Shown here piece by piece: positions 43,075-49,645 of a stretch of DNA of 49,645 nt. The stretch spans positions 1 through 49,645 of the forward strand of contig CAIPDV010000014.1 of NCBI GenBank assembly GCA_903863935.1. The letters run 5' to 3'. The notes under the pieces were generated by a model. The model made no database searches. It was not told the DNA's origin and saw nothing but the letters and a program-made list of their open reading frames with translations. A program made the translations under genes and the position numbers. Position 1 is the first letter of the stretch, and every line of letters starts with the position of its first letter. Origin of the DNA: an uncultured Bacteroidota bacterium. GTDB lineage: Bacteria > Bacteroidota > Bacteroidia > JABEUT01.

Positions 43075-43347
43075 ATGGATTGCGCACCTTTTACAGTAGA
43101 TTTTACAGGAACACCTGAAGAACTTTTCATCCGGATGCAAGCAGCAGCAAGCGAGCAAAACTTTACTCTTGTAAGAGACGCGGATACTATTTCGGTTAAG
43201 GTTTTTGGGATGACTATGGTACAAGCAAGCTATGCCGTTAACGGGCAACAAATAACAATTACTATCACTAAAAATGCTCCCGGTTATGCTTGCGAGAAGA
43301 CCCAGCATATTATTACTAAATTTATTACGGGAGGGAAGGCAGCGTAA
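43075..43347 (+). CDS. small hypothetical cytoplasmic protein, 90 aa
   Basis: Not recognised. No signal peptide. The composition (MDCAPFTVDFTGTPEELFIRMQ, then alternating TISVKVFG, QQITITITKNA) fits a small alpha/beta domain with a helix after the first strand and two later strands, a layout like small regulatory or steroid-binding-type folds, but no family can be asserted. The ATG at 43075 is chosen because a possible TTG start at 43057 lies inside the -7 element. A dispersed palindromic element follows three bases beyond the stop. It converges on argS. Confidence 0.6.
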   Translation: MDCAPFTVDFTGTPEELFIRMQAAASEQNFTLVRDADTISVKVFGMTMVQASYAVNGQQITITITKNAPGYACEKTQHIITKFITGGKAA

Positions 43348-43349
43348 AA

Positions 43350-43424
43350 TGAGATTGTCATCCTGAGGAACGAAGGATCTGTTTTTAAAGCAGATGTTTC
43401 GCTGCGCTCAACATGACAAAGGCA
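43350..43424 (-). repeat. 75-base palindromic element, copy 2 (inverted)
   Basis: Reverse complement of 41581-41656: identical over the first 32 bases and similar to about 43420, with one end of its terminal stem changed. It lies at the stop of the 90-aa gene. Confidence 0.75.
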
Positions 43425-43467
43425 TGGGGTCTGATAAATAAGGTCTAATTGCCAGTCGGGCTCCGAC

Positions 43468-45255
43468 TCACATACGCTCGGGAACATCAATTCCCAATAG
43501 CCAAAAAGCATTTTTAATAACCTGGCCCGTTTGTTTGGAGAGGGCAATACGAAAGCTCCTTACATCTGGATTTTCTTCCTTCAATACTTGGTAGTCGTGG
43601 TAGAAGCCATTGTATTCTTTTACTAAATCGTAGGTGTAATTTGCCACCAATGCAGGGTTGTAGGTATTCGCTGATTCTTTAATGACAGAAGGGAATTCAT
43701 AAATCTTTCTTATCAGATTTCTTTCTTTATCGGCAATATCGGTAACATTGAGGGCGGAGGTGAACCCCGCCCCTACGGCGCGGGATAATAATGAACAAAT
43801 CCGTGCATGGGTATATTGTATGAATGGCCCTGTATTACCTTCAAAATCTACCGATTCACGAGGATTGAACAACATCTTTTTCTTAGGGTCAACCTTCAGA
43901 ATAAAATACTTGAGCGCACCCATGCCAATGGTTTTATACAACTCTTCCGCTTCCGCCGATTCAAAGTTTTCAATCTTGCCAAGTTCTTTAGTAATGTCCC
44001 TAGCAGTATCTACCATTTCCTGCATCAGGTCGTCGGCATCAACAACCGTTCCTTCCCTAGATTTCATTTTTCCTTCGGGAAGTTCCACCATACCATAAGA
44101 AAGATGATAACACCCACTCGCCCATTTATAGCCAAGCTTTTTCAGGATTAAAAACAGAACCTTAAAATGGTATTCCTGCTCATTAGCTACTACGTAGACC
44201 AACTTATCAAACTTATAATCTTGTGATCGCAGAAAGGCGGTACCTAAATCTTGTGTGATATAAACAGAAGTACCGTCGGAACGCAAAACGAGTTTTTCAT
44301 CTAGTCCGTCATGGGTTAAGTCCACCCAAACGGAGTGGTCGGTTCTCCGGTAGAATACTTCTTTAATAAGGCCATCGTCCACTATTTCTTTACCTAATAA
44401 ATAAGTTTCCGATTCGTAATAAATCTTATCAAAATCCACACCCATGGCTTTGTAGGTTTGGTTGAATCCTTCATACACCCAGCCATTCATAGTCTTCCAC
44501 AAATGAATTGTTTCCTCATCCCTACTCTCCCAGTTACGTAGCATTTCCGCAGCTTCTGCCATTAAAGTAGACTTCTTTGCAGCTTCCTCTTCTGATAAAC
44601 CAGAAGCAATTAATTGCTTTAACTCTTCCTTATAATGCTTATCGAATAACACATAATACTTACCGACAAAAAAGTCTCCTTTCAAGCCCGATGAATGCGG
44701 AGTCTCTCCCCCACTCCACTTTTTCCATGACAGCATGGACTTACAAATATGTATGCCTCTATCGTTAATAATATTCACCTTAATTACATTATTACCGGCA
44801 GCTCTTGCTATCTGTGCAACCGCAAAACCTATCAGGTTATTTCTAACGTGACCCAGGTGTAAAGGTTTATTCGAATTAGGGCCCGAGTACTCCACCATCA
44901 CCGAAGGTGAGTTTGTAGTTGGCTCAGTGAAACCATAATTTTTATCCTCCGAAATGGATTTTAAAAATTCAATCCAATAGGATTTTGCTACACTAAGATT
45001 CAGGAAACCTTTAATAACATTGTAGGATTCTATCTCATTTAAATCGTTCTTAATAAACTCGCCCAATTCCTTGGCAGTATCTTCCGGTTTCTTTTTAGAA
45101 TGAGAAACAAACGGAAAAACCACAATAGTAAAATCCCCTTCAAACTCCTCGCGGGTAGATTGAATTGCAATTGAGAGGTTTTCAGTTGGTACATTATAAA
45201 GGCTGTTGACTGCCTTTTTTACAGATTCGGAAATTAGGTTGTGGATGCTTTGCAT
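43468..45255 (-). CDS. argS: arginyl-tRNA synthetase
   Basis: ArgS charges tRNA-Arg. The 595-residue class Ia enzyme has an N-terminal Add-1 domain, the class I motif GPNSNKPLHLGHVRNNL (HLGH at about 137), the tRNA-pocket KLVYVVANEQEYHF, the KMSKS-like region LPEGKMKSREGT, and the C-terminal DALR anticodon-binding domain with FIQYTHARICSLL. It starts two bases after the arginase stop codon, which makes co-transcription with arginase likely. Downstream of it lies the repeat at 43350. Confidence 0.97.
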   Translation of the reverse strand: MQSIHNLISESVKKAVNSLYNVPTENLSIAIQSTREEFEGDFTIVVFPFVSHSKKKPEDTAKELGEFIKNDLNEIESYNVIKGFLNLSVAKSYWIEFLKSISEDKNYGFTEPTTNSPSVMVEYSGPNSNKPLHLGHVRNNLIGFAVAQIARAAGNNVIKVNIINDRGIHICKSMLSWKKWSGGETPHSSGLKGDFFVGKYYVLFDKHYKEELKQLIASGLSEEEAAKKSTLMAEAAEMLRNWESRDEETIHLWKTMNGWVYEGFNQTYKAMGVDFDKIYYESETYLLGKEIVDDGLIKEVFYRRTDHSVWVDLTHDGLDEKLVLRSDGTSVYITQDLGTAFLRSQDYKFDKLVYVVANEQEYHFKVLFLILKKLGYKWASGCYHLSYGMVELPEGKMKSREGTVVDADDLMQEMVDTARDITKELGKIENFESAEAEELYKTIGMGALKYFILKVDPKKKMLFNPRESVDFEGNTGPFIQYTHARICSLLSRAVGAGFTSALNVTDIADKERNLIRKIYEFPSVIKESANTYNPALVANYTYDLVKEYNGFYHDYQVLKEENPDVRSFRIALSKQTGQVIKNAFWLLGIDVPERM

Positions 45256-45257
45256 AG

Positions 45258-46211
45258 TTATATAACTCGGGTAATTTGGTTAGCGGCTTTCTGCAATATT
45301 TCAAAGGCATTTTCAGCCATCAGGTTCTCTCTGTCTAGGGTTGGGTTTATTTCAGTTACTTCAAGGGAAACAATCTTTTTGCTGTAGAGAAGACGAGAAA
45401 TAAAATTACCTGCTTCTCTTTCTGTTAAACCGTTTTTGGTAGGAGTGCCAGTGCCACGAGATATGGACGGGTCCATGCAATCCACATCAAATGAAATATG
45501 AATGATGTCGCATTTATCGAGGTAGTTCAAAACTTCTACACCTGCACGTTCCACACCTTTGGCACGTATTTCAGAAACAGGGTAGTTACGGATATTTAAC
45601 TTTTTAATGATAGAAGTTTCCTGAATTTCCAAATCGCGCATGCTTACATATATCAAATCGGAAGGAAGAATTTTTGGTTTTATTCCACCTAGCGATTTGA
45701 GTTTTTCCCAGTATTCAATAGTTTCTTCTTCGGGATTGTTAACACGGTTCTCCATATTGTCCTCGTCAAGCATTGCTGCAATTGGCATACCATGCATATT
45801 ACCCGACGGCGTTGTATAGGGCGAGTGGATATCGGCATGGGCATCAATCCAAATTACGCCAAGCCTCTTATCAGGACAAGCCATTTTAATTCCTGCAACT
45901 GTCCCAATAGATGAGCTATGGTCTCCAAGTAAAATGATAGGAAATGTATTAGGCGCTTCAACTGCTTTCTGAACTTCCTTCGAAAGTTTATCCACTACTG
46001 TATATACTCCTGCAATACGTTTGGCAAATTCGTTTTTGATTGGCTCCAGTAAAAGACGGTTCTCAACAGGTATCCGGATAGATTTATTCCTTTTAAAGAA
46101 GTAGCTTCCAAAATCTAGGGCAGCAATTTTCAATGCCTCTATACCCATACTAGCCCCACGGGTGCCTGCTCCAATCTCCGATTTTACTTCTATTAATTTT
46201 ATCTGTTTCAT
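45258..46211 (-). CDS. rocF: arginase family protein
   Basis: A binuclear-manganese ureohydrolase of 317 residues; arginase splits L-arginine into ornithine and urea. Metal ligands are GDHS (His98), DAHAD (Asp123, His125, Asp127) and SFDVDCMDP; TGTPTKNGLT follows. In mammalian arginase the residue after DAHAD is I-N; here it is I-H (His129), as in a Bacteroidota variant with DIHSPYTTPSGN. That segment and the neighbouring ornithine aminotransferase favour arginase over agmatinase or formimidoylglutamase. The gene lies between argS and the four-helix-bundle gene, all on the minus strand; the inverted repeat of that cassette begins nine bases before its ATG, so its original promoter may have been displaced. 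Confidence 0.9.
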   Translation of the reverse strand: MKQIKLIEVKSEIGAGTRGASMGIEALKIAALDFGSYFFKRNKSIRIPVENRLLLEPIKNEFAKRIAGVYTVVDKLSKEVQKAVEAPNTFPIILLGDHSSSIGTVAGIKMACPDKRLGVIWIDAHADIHSPYTTPSGNMHGMPIAAMLDEDNMENRVNNPEEETIEYWEKLKSLGGIKPKILPSDLIYVSMRDLEIQETSIIKKLNIRNYPVSEIRAKGVERAGVEVLNYLDKCDIIHISFDVDCMDPSISRGTGTPTKNGLTEREAGNFISRLLYSKKIVSLEVTEINPTLDRENLMAENAFEILQKAANQITRVI

Positions 46212-46219
46212 ACGTTTTA

Positions 46220-46648
46220 GTCGTCAGTTATCAGTGGTCAGTTATCAGTTGGGGTTGATAGATTTTATTAATCCTGTAATTATCATGGAGACTTCAGTCA
46301 CTTTATCAATTAGCAAATTTCGCTTTTTTACATCAATATATTTCAGCCTTTCGGCTAAGTATAGCATTGATTTTACTTCGCTGCACGAACCTAACGCCAT
46401 ATATAAGAAGCGACTGAAATCGGCCAAACTACTTCTGTCAAATCCCTCTGCAATATTATTAGAAATAGATACAGACGCTCTGCAAACCTGGTCTTTGAAT
46501 CCGTAATCTTTCAATATTTTAAATTCCAAGTATATGTCTACAACCAAGTCCTGAGCCTTTTGCCAAGCTATAATATCTTCAAACTTCTTAATTTTCATTT
46601 TTTATTCTAGTAACTTAAACTGACAACTGATGACTGACAACTGACTAC
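46220..46648. mobile_element. four-helix-bundle gene cassette with 31-bp terminal inverted repeats
   Basis: Positions 46220-46250 and 46618-46648 are 31-base inverted repeats matching at 26 positions. The left end is two 14-base copies of GTCAGTTATCAGTK in tandem (46223-46236, 46237-46250). They enclose a single gene, whose stop codon lies inside the left repeat. No target-site duplication is visible and no transposase is present, so the cassette would be non-autonomous if mobile. It sits between arginase and the divergent arginine decarboxylase promoter. Confidence 0.6.
46245..46598 (-). CDS. four-helix-bundle protein (23S rRNA intervening-sequence protein family)
   Basis: A 117-residue, all-helical protein of the S23/IVP four-helix-bundle family, the same fold as the Avd accessory proteins of diversity-generating retroelements. 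Diagnostic are FEDIIAWQKAQDLV near the N-terminus, ISNNIAEGFDRSS, and FLYMALGSCSEVKSML. These proteins form pentamers and some bind nucleic acid; their role outside rRNA introns and retroelements is unknown. No rRNA, reverse transcriptase or variable repeat is in this window, so this copy stands alone. It lies head-to-tail before arginase and argS and may be co-transcribed with them. Confidence 0.92.
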   Translation of the reverse strand: MKIKKFEDIIAWQKAQDLVVDIYLEFKILKDYGFKDQVCRASVSISNNIAEGFDRSSLADFSRFLYMALGSCSEVKSMLYLAERLKYIDVKKRNLLIDKVTEVSMIITGLIKSINPN

Positions 46649-46702
46649 TTGCTCCAAAAGTAACTCACTTACTTTACTGTATTTATTTCAATGTAGATTA
46701 CT

Positions 46703-46710
46703 TACATTTG
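46703..46710 (+). promoter_or_regulatory. -7 element (TACATTTG) of the arginine decarboxylase gene
   Basis: Exact TAnnTTTG, 29 bases before the ATG at 46740. Confidence 0.55.
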
Positions 46711-46739
46711 CGCCATCAACAAAATTTAACTAGCCTGAA

Positions 46740-48140
46740 ATGGAAAACACGTATCTCGATCTCATTCAACAAACCTTCAATTTTCCTCAACAAGACTTTC
46801 GTGTTGAAGATAATGAACTCTACTTTCATGATATCAATTTAATGTCCATAATCAAGCAATATAAAACACCTCTCAAACTTACGTATCTTCCCAAAATCAG
46901 TTCACAAATTCAAAAAGCCAAAAAACTATTTAACGTAGCAATGGCAAAAGCCGATTACAAAGGTAAGTATAGATACTGTTACTGCACTAAAAGCTCTCAT
47001 TTTTCTTTTGTACTTGATGAAGTCCTCTCGAATGAGGATGTTCACCTGGAGACTTCCTCAGCCTTTGACATCCCTATTGTTAAAGACCTTTACAAGGAAG
47101 GCAAGATAACCAAAGAAACAACAATTATCTGCAACGGATACAAGCGCCCGGTATATAAACAATACATCTGCGAATTAATTAATAGCGGGTTTACCAACCT
47201 TATTCCTATACTAGATAACAAAGAGGAATTGGACCATTACAACCGTTATGCAAAAAAGAAATTCAATATTGGAATCCGTATTGCTGCCGAAGAAGAACCA
47301 ACCTTTCCATTTTATACCTCCCGCCTAGGAATTCGCTATCGTGATATTGTAGATTTCTACAAAGAAAAAATCCAGAAGAACCCTAAAGTGCAATTGAAAA
47401 TGCTGCACTTTTTTATTAATACTGGTATTAAAGATGCCATTTATTACTGGACCGAACTTGCAAAATGCCTCAAGGTTTATCACCAGCTAAAAAAGATTTG
47501 CCCTAGCTTAGATTCTCTCAATATTGGTGGAGGGTTGCCGATACGTAACTCACTGGCTTTTGAATTCGATTACGAATACCTGATTGAAGAAATCATTCTC
47601 CAGATTAAAAATTTTTGTGACCAGAATGATATTCCCGAACCTAATATTTATACTGAATTTGGCTCATTTACTGTTGGAGAAAGTGGTGCTGCCATATATT
47701 CTGTGCTCGACAAAAAATGGCAAAACGACCGTGAACTTTGGTATATGATCGACAGTTCCTTCATTACTACTCTGCCTGACACATGGGGAATTAACCAACG
47801 CTTCATTATGCTTGGTATTAACCATTGGGACCATGAATACCAAAAAGTAAACTTGGGCGGGCTTACCTGCGACAGTCTCGATTATTACAATTCTGAATTG
47901 CATACTAATGAGGTTTACTTGCCAAAATTCAATTATAAGGAAGATGAACCCCAGTACGTAGGATTCTTCCATACTGGGGCCTATCAGGAATCGTTGGGTG
48001 GATATGGTGGTATACAGCATTGCCTGATACCTGCCCCAAAGCATGTAATTATTGATAGGGACGAAGATGGTGAAATCACCACACGCCTCTTTGCTAAAGA
48101 ACAAAGCTATAAGAGCATGTTGAAGGTGTTGGGGTATTAA
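46740..48140 (+). CDS. speA: arginine decarboxylase-like PLP enzyme (short Bacteroidota SpeA)
   Basis: A PLP enzyme of the alanine-racemase-fold decarboxylase group, 466 residues. Lys84 in YCTKSSHF is the expected PLP Schiff-base residue; later features are LNIGGGLPIRNS, NIYTEFGSFTVGESGA and CLIPAPKHV. This short form is annotated as arginine decarboxylase in Bacteroidota and would yield agmatine for polyamine or acid-stress pathways; the substrate is inferred from family and from its neighbours (arginase, RocD). It is divergent from the four-helix-bundle gene and has its own promoter. A CTAAGAG word repeat begins at its stop codon. Confidence 0.86.
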   Translation: MENTYLDLIQQTFNFPQQDFRVEDNELYFHDINLMSIIKQYKTPLKLTYLPKISSQIQKAKKLFNVAMAKADYKGKYRYCYCTKSSHFSFVLDEVLSNEDVHLETSSAFDIPIVKDLYKEGKITKETTIICNGYKRPVYKQYICELINSGFTNLIPILDNKEELDHYNRYAKKKFNIGIRIAAEEEPTFPFYTSRLGIRYRDIVDFYKEKIQKNPKVQLKMLHFFINTGIKDAIYYWTELAKCLKVYHQLKKICPSLDSLNIGGGLPIRNSLAFEFDYEYLIEEIILQIKNFCDQNDIPEPNIYTEFGSFTVGESGAAIYSVLDKKWQNDRELWYMIDSSFITTLPDTWGINQRFIMLGINHWDHEYQKVNLGGLTCDSLDYYNSELHTNEVYLPKFNYKEDEPQYVGFFHTGAYQESLGGYGGIQHCLIPAPKHVIIDRDEDGEITTRLFAKEQSYKSMLKVLGY

Positions 48141-48165
48141 GCTAAGAGGTAAGAACTAAAAGTTA
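48137..48165. repeat. CTAAGAG word repeat on the speA stop codon
   Basis: Starts within the TAA stop of the arginine decarboxylase gene. 48137-48159 is an exact reverse complement of 43024-43046. Confidence 0.65.
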
Positions 48166-48172
48166 AGAATAT

Positions 48173-48664
48173 TCACTTTGCAATTATTTGCCCCCAGGTA
48201 GTTTTTAGTATTGTTTTATCATATTCATTGAAGAGTGGGTACCCGCTATCAATAACTTTTAGTTCTTTAAACTTTTTGCTTAGAAATCTCTTTTTAACAA
48301 GAACACAAGGTCCACCTGAAATAGGTAACAAATATTGTGATAATTCCGCCCCTCCCCCTTCTCTTGGTATAATTTTAACTTTCTGCCCTTTAGAATAAGA
48401 GTTTGTGTTACATCCATCAATCACTCTTATTGTATCCCTTTCGGTTTTGACAATTGATACTGCAGCTAAAGCTAGAACGCCGCAACCACATTCAAATTTA
48501 TCATTTATAATTATTTCTCCAGTTACTGTATCTGTTAGTTTAAAATAAACCCATTTAGAAAAAACCTGCTTATTTCTAATATCTGTGATTGAATCGTCAA
48601 TAGTTTGGGAATAGCCAATCGCACTGATTAATAACAACGCCAGTAGCGAACCTATCTTACTCAT
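48173..48664 (-). CDS. exported hypothetical protein, 163 aa
   Basis: Not recognised. A clean signal peptide (MSKIGSLLALLLISAIGYSQ, 1-20) marks it as periplasmic or surface. The mature part has a CGCG pair near residue 58 and a further Cys pair (C85, C120 or so), with mixed beta content and GGPCVLVKKRF; disulphides or a metal site are conceivable. It lies between the RocD gene (13 bases upstream on the same strand) and the converging arginine decarboxylase gene. It may be co-transcribed with rocD, but no functional link is obvious. Confidence 0.7.
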   Translation of the reverse strand: MSKIGSLLALLLISAIGYSQTIDDSITDIRNKQVFSKWVYFKLTDTVTGEIIINDKFECGCGVLALAAVSIVKTERDTIRVIDGCNTNSYSKGQKVKIIPREGGGAELSQYLLPISGGPCVLVKKRFLSKKFKELKVIDSGYPLFNEYDKTILKTTWGQIIAK

Positions 48665-48677
48665 AATGAAATTTTAT

Positions 48678-49645
48678 TTACCCAAGCCCTTCAATCGTCC
48701 TCTTAATAATACTTGCAGCTTCCAGCACTTGGTCTTTTGTTATTACCAGTGGAGGTGCAAATCTTATAATGTGGTCGTGGGTTGGTTTGGCAAGTAGGCC
48801 GTTATCTTTCAGGTGCATGCAAACATCCCAGGCGGTAATGCCATTCATGGGTTTAATTACAATGGCAACAAACAATCCTTTTCCACGAATTACTTCTATT
48901 CGATCTGAAACAATTTTCTTTAATTCATTCAGGAAAAGCGCACCCAGTTCTGCTGCATTTTCCGCCAATCTTTCATCGCGAATAACCTCCAATGCCGCAA
49001 TTGCAACTCTTGCTGCAATAGGGTTTCCACCAAAGGTGGAACCATGCTCCCCAGGCTTGATGCAAAGCATTATTTCATCGTTTGCAAGAACAGCGGATAT
49101 CGGATAAACTCCACCTGACAAGGCTTTACCTAAAATTAAAATATCTGGTTTTACGTCCTCATGATCGCATGCTAACAAAGCACCTGTACGTCCAATTCCA
49201 GTCTGCACTTCATCGGCTATAAAGAGCACATTTTTCTCTTTGCATAAATTCGCAGCAGCCTTTAAATACCCCGCATCAGGCACTACCACTCCTGCTTCAC
49301 CTTGTATAGGCTCAACTAAAAATCCTGCCACATTCGGGTCTTCCAAAGCCTTGCGCAATGCTTCAATGTTGTTGTATGGAATCAATTCTATCCCCGGAGT
49401 ATATGGACCGAAATCCTTGCGTGCATCTAGGTCGCTGCTCATAGATACAATGGTAGTTGTACGTCCGTGAAAGTTTCCTTCACAGGCAATTATCTTCGCT
49501 TTGTTTTCAGGAAGCTTTTTTACGAGATATGCCCATTTCCGGCAAAGTTTAATAGCAGTTTCTACACCTTCCGCTCCTGTGTTCATCGGCAATACCTTAT
49601 CAAACCCGAAAAAAGAAGTTATAAATTCTTCGTACTCTCCAAGGG
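48678..49645 (-). CDS. rocD: ornithine aminotransferase, 5' end beyond the window
   Basis: RocD transfers the delta-amino group of ornithine to 2-oxoglutarate, giving glutamate semialdehyde. The frame stays open to the window edge: translation upstream of 49592 reads [19 protein letters not shown], so the protein is truncated at its N-terminus and only about 322 residues are seen. Class III aminotransferase features are [20 protein letters not shown], the cofactor lysine in [12 protein letters not shown], and [11 protein letters not shown]. The start cannot be given. With arginase it completes the arginine-ornithine-glutamate route; nearby speA offers the competing decarboxylation. Confidence 0.94.
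   Translation of the reverse strand, partial: LGEYEEFITSFFGFDKVLPMNTGAEGVETAIKLCRKWAYLVKKLPENKAKIIACEGNFHGRTTTIVSMSSDLDARKDFGPYTPGIELIPYNNIEALRKALEDPNVAGFLVEPIQGEAGVVVPDAGYLKAAANLCKEKNVLFIADEVQTGIGRTGALLACDHEDVKPDILILGKALSGGVYPISAVLANDEIMLCIKPGEHGSTFGGNPIAARVAIAALEVIRDERLAENAAELGALFLNELKKIVSDRIEVIRGKGLFVAIVIKPMNGITAWDVCMHLKDNGLLAKPTHDHIIRFAPPLVITKDQVLEAASIIKRTIEGLG

Noticed and set aside
46245-46598. Diversity-generating retroelement, since Avd proteins share this fold
   Set aside because: No reverse transcriptase, template repeat or variable repeat is seen within the window.

Overview
The window is a chromosomal segment of a member of the Bacteroidota. The evidence is type 9 secretion C-terminal sorting domains, a SprB-repeat adhesin ending in a gliding-motility-associated C-terminal domain, a PorV-like barrel, a SusC-style TonB receptor with a carboxypeptidase-like N-terminal domain, repeated Bacteroidota-type promoter elements (TAnnTTTG, sometimes with TTG about 20 bases upstream) and few Shine-Dalgarno sites. 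The order cannot be fixed from the sequence alone. There are no rRNA genes, prophage or CRISPR array; one tRNA-Thr is present.

Layout. 1-2.8 kb: an unknown exported protein and fumarase (fumC). 2.9-5.7 kb: two tandem NHL-repeat T9SS cargo proteins, the first broken by a one-base frameshift. 5.8-7.5 kb: an ATPase plus DUF4276 (TOPRIM-like) pair, a candidate defence module. 7.6-14.97 kb: housekeeping genes (arsC-like, pdxA, dCMP deaminase, universal stress protein, mscL, tRNA-Thr, tyrS, an SDR, ruvC, a HIT protein, greA). 15-24 kb: a T9SS/outer-membrane trio of PorV-like barrel, 1339-residue cargo and TonB receptor. 24-25.9 kb: small exported proteins, including a Rieske-like lipoprotein that appears to lack its cluster ligands. 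25.9-32 kb: ahcY, then a PPTase / GGGP synthase / ThiE-like operon and a serine hydrolase / FAD protein operon. 32.1-39.4 kb: a single 2431-residue SprB-repeat adhesin. 39.7-41.4 kb: ettA. 41.4-43.4 kb: a repeat-rich zone around a MORN-variant protein and one small gene. 43.5-49.6 kb: an arginine-centred region (argS, arginase, arginine decarboxylase, ornithine aminotransferase truncated by the window end), interrupted by a four-helix-bundle (23S rRNA intervening-sequence type) gene enclosed by 31-bp inverted repeats.

The arginine genes form a coherent set: arginase makes ornithine, RocD converts ornithine to glutamate semialdehyde, and the SpeA-like enzyme would make agmatine.

The least explained material is non-coding. 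Two arrays of a TGTTA word are phased at about 11 bp. Several short quasi-tandem word repeats sit directly on stop codons. Dispersed palindromes occur in inverted pairs. The four-helix-bundle cassette has word-repeat termini that recur as a gene-less hairpin about 21 kb away. The cassette and the ATPase-DUF4276 pair are the best candidates for an undescribed system.
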